In this document: in pieces, positions 62,005 through 64,000 of the stretch | Layout of the letters: each line of letters opens with the position of its first letter | Position numbering within the stretch: position 1 is the stretch's first letter | Assembly (NCBI RefSeq): GCF_001975225.1 | Contig: NZ_CP019445.1 | Coordinates: forward strand, 4,582,999-4,646,998 | DNA: 64,000 bases | Direction of reading: 5' to 3' | Origin: Kosakonia cowanii JCM 10956 = DSM 18146 | Lineage (GTDB): Bacteria > Pseudomonadota > Gammaproteobacteria > Enterobacterales > Enterobacteriaceae | Notes under the pieces: generated by a model | Database searches by the model: none | What the model was told of the DNA's origin: nothing | The model's input: only the letters and a program-made list of their open reading frames with translations | Program-made: the position numbers and the translations under genes

Positions 62005-64000
62005 TTAAAAAAACTGTCTGGCCTGCACCTGCTTTTTCAGGGTGTCTGTACGCACTTCATCACCTGCCCGCAGCGCCAGACCGGCTTCGGTGCGCTGCTG
62101 CGCCAGTAGCGCTTTGCGCCCCGGTAAGCCTAAACGCGCGCAGAGCTGTGCCTCGCGCTCAGAGTGGACAAGCTGTCCACGCAGCGCCGGGAGCGGTAAA
62201 TCGCTCTGCGCAAGCAGGCGTGAAAGTGCGCCAGTGGCGGCCGAGAGCGGGCGATGGGCAAAAGCAAACCCGGCCAGCTCCAGCCAGTCCTCATCATTAA
62301 GGGTAGACCCCAGGATAGGTGGCAGAGCTAACTTTTCCCCCTGCCAGTGAGAAAGCCACGGGAGATCGCGCGCCAGACGCTGCTGCTCATGCTCCGCCAG
62401 CGCATGCCCGGCCTCGCTTAACGGTAACAGCGCCATGGCGGTAAAGCAGCCGCTGCTCGCCTCTCGCTGGCTGCCAAGACGCACCAGCATAAAGCCGCAG
62501 CGCTGCCAGAAGTGCCACAACGCCTGGGTAAAGCCAAAGCTGACCGACAGATAGTCGCAGTTGCTGCCCCGCGCCTGCGCCACCAGCGCGCGGCCAATGC
62601 CTTCCCGCTGGCAGTGAGGATGCACGGCAATGCGGCTGATGCGCCGCCCGCGCAGCGTCGCGGCCAGCGGGCTGCCGCCGTGCGCAGCGAGAGATTGCGC
62701 CACCAGGTTGCCGCGCGGGCGGCGAAAACCGGCCCATACCGCCTGGCTTAATTCAGGCGATAAACCGCCCTCCTCCACCAGCCAGAGCGCGCCGACAATC
62801 TGTTCTGCTTTTTTCGCCAGCCAGAAGTGCTGGCCTGGCGCATCCATCATGCGCCGCAGATCGAGCGGCGAGGTGCGGTAGTGAGCGCTCGCCAGCAGGC
62901 GATAGAGTGCGGCAGGCTGCGCAGGATGACGCTGCCAGGTGCTGGCAGGCAACGGTGCTACCGTGAGCGGGCCGGTGGGTTTATCCGTGGCAACAGCGTC
63001 ATCAAGCAGTAACAGATCGGCCACCGCACGCTCAAGGGGGCAACCTGCCGCCCAGCGCAGAGGCGTGGTCAGTGCGCGGTGGCGCAAGTGCGGGAAACCG
63101 GCGCAAAACTTCAGTAAAAAACCCTGCCCGGTGCCTTCATACCCCTGCACCGTGGTGGTTAACAGCACATGGCTAAAGGCGGCGGTCAGGGTATGCAGCA
63201 GCGGGCCTGGAATCGCCGCAGCTTCATCGACAATCAGCCAGCCGGGCTGGCTTCCCTGCTGGTTTATCCGCTCGGCCAGTGCATCGGGGGCGATAAAATC
63301 AAACTTTTCGCCTGCGTAGTGCGCAAGCACATCGGTGGCGGCGCGCGTCGGCGCAGTTACCACCGCGGGCGAGGTTAGGGTTGCGATATGCATTCCGGCG
63401 AGAGCGGATTTACCGCGTCCGCGCGGCGCGGTTACTACCATCACGCCAGGCGGCATCTCAGCCAGTTCGGCCAGGATCGCCGCCTGCTCGCGCTGCGGCG
63501 CACCGCTGGCGGGATGCCAGCCAGCGCGGGGTGGGAAATCAGGAACAGGTTGCGCGCCCCCTTCACGCCAGAGCAGCGTCTGCCCGTCGTGAAAAAGAGT
63601 ACGGCGAAAGTGGTCAACAAAAACCGGCGTGGGGATGGGATCGGCGGTGTCGCTCCAGCGGCGGCTGTCAGCGTCCGGCTGCTGCGCCCAGCGATCGAGC
63701 GGCGGAACCACTAGCAGCAGCCAGCTTCCCGCTTTTAGCGTGCCGCTGAGGGCGGCAAAAGCGGCAACATCAAAGCCGTCGCGCGCATCAAACACCGCAT
63801 GGCTAAACTCGCGTCCGAGCAACGTGGTGAGCGCGCGCGGCGAGCAGTGCTGCGGCCCGTCGCCCTCTTCACCCACCCACAGCCAGTCGCCGGGGAGCGC
63901 ATCGCGCAGTTTTCCTGCCTGATCGGCACACCACGCCGCGCTGCCGGAGAGCACCAGCAGGCGACGGATCCCTTCCCGCGCCATCTGCGCGCTCAGTGTA
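62005..64000 (-). CDS. tmcA: tRNA(Met) cytidine acetyltransferase TmcA, 5' end beyond the window
   Basis: RNA helicase-acetyltransferase that makes N4-acetylcytidine at the wobble base of elongator tRNA-Met. Motifs: Walker A VTAPRGRGKSALAGMHI, Walker B LIVDEAAAIPGPLLHTLTA, and a GNAT domain with ISRIAVHPHCQREGIGRALV. The frame stays open through the window edge (TLSAQ before the MAREGIRR methionine at 63984), matching the E. coli TLTAQM segment, so the true start lies about ten codons outside. The C-terminus is divergent from E. coli and slightly shorter. 77 bp separate it from ypfH. Confidence 0.95.
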   Translation of the reverse strand, partial: TLSAQMAREGIRRLLVLSGSAAWCADQAGKLRDALPGDWLWVGEEGDGPQHCSPRALTTLLGREFSHAVFDARDGFDVAAFAALSGTLKAGSWLLLVVPPLDRWAQQPDADSRRWSDTADPIPTPVFVDHFRRTLFHDGQTLLWREGGAQPVPDFPPRAGWHPASGAPQREQAAILAELAEMPPGVMVVTAPRGRGKSALAGMHIATLTSPAVVTAPTRAATDVLAHYAGEKFDFIAPDALAERINQQGSQPGWLIVDEAAAIPGPLLHTLTAAFSHVLLTTTVQGYEGTGQGFLLKFCAGFPHLRHRALTTPLRWAAGCPLERAVADLLLLDDAVATDKPTGPLTVAPLPASTWQRHPAQPAALYRLLASAHYRTSPLDLRRMMDAPGQHFWLAKKAEQIVGALWLVEEGGLSPELSQAVWAGFRRPRGNLVAQSLAAHGGSPLAATLRGRRISRIAVHPHCQREGIGRALVAQARGSNCDYLSVSFGFTQALWHFWQRCGFMLVRLGSQREASSGCFTAMALLPLSEAGHALAEHEQQRLARDLPWLSHWQGEKLALPPILGSTLNDEDWLELAGFAFAHRPLSAATGALSRLLAQSDLPLPALRGQLVHSEREAQLCARLGLPGRKALLAQQRTEAGLALRAGDEVRTDTLKKQVQARQFF

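Overview
The window is chromosomal DNA from a member of the Enterobacteriaceae. Gene content and protein sequences follow the Escherichia coli nupC-to-tmcA (ypfI) segment almost gene for gene. It is not Escherichia: it carries a romA-ramA/ramR locus and lacks several E. coli genes at their expected places (xapRBA, yfeK/yfeS, ucpA and the murQP neighbourhood, the eut operon, narQ). A genus such as Kosakonia, Enterobacter or Klebsiella is likely, but the window alone does not settle this.

Layout. 1-5.2 kb: 5' end of mntH, nupC, pdeA (yfeA), two tRNA-Ala(GGC), yfeC-yfeD. 5.2-21.5 kb: a block absent from this place in E. coli, sitting between yfeD and gltX. It holds romA-ramA/ramR-ybdF, an XRE regulator with a divergent DHA2 efflux pump, pheP, a Cache-domain chemoreceptor, a small membrane protein, a TonB-dependent siderophore receptor, a RyhB-type small RNA, ybdK, a NIT-domain chemoreceptor, ybdJ and a nitroreductase. 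pheP, ybdF, ybdJ and ybdK are neighbours near 13 min in E. coli, so this is largely relocated core synteny with accessory genes between. 21.5-23.7 kb: gltX and the valU-valX-valY-lysV tRNA cluster. 23.9-35.5 kb: a flxA-like gene, yfeR/yfeH, ypeB, ligA, zipA, cysZ, cysK, ptsH-ptsI-crr, pdxK. 35.5-45 kb: the cysPTWAM sulfate/thiosulfate operon running into pdxK, then yfeX, yfeY, ypeA, amiA-hemF and a REP-rich gap where eut lies in E. coli. 45-64 kb: maeB, talA-tktB, an unrecognised exported protein, ypfG, nudK, aegA, acrD, the 19-residue ypfM, yffB-dapE-ypfN, ypfH and the 5'-truncated tmcA.

The clearest non-routine element is the small RNA at 16947-17041. It carries a 29-nt segment that, from memory, is identical to the regulatory core of E. 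coli RyhB. It has its own Fur-box-overlapped promoter, a 5' stem-loop and a rho-independent terminator. It lies back to back with a siderophore receptor that also has a Fur-like promoter, and it is not at the yhhX-yhhY site where E. coli keeps ryhB.

Functional themes: iron and manganese homeostasis (mntH, receptor, RyhB); drug efflux and its control (ramA/ramR/romA, DHA2 pump, acrD with a BaeR-like box); sulfur assimilation (cysZ, cysK, cysPTWAM); and flagellar-regulon accessories (a flxA-like gene and two chemoreceptors, each behind a sigma-28-like promoter). No insertion sequence, integrase, prophage or CRISPR array was seen.
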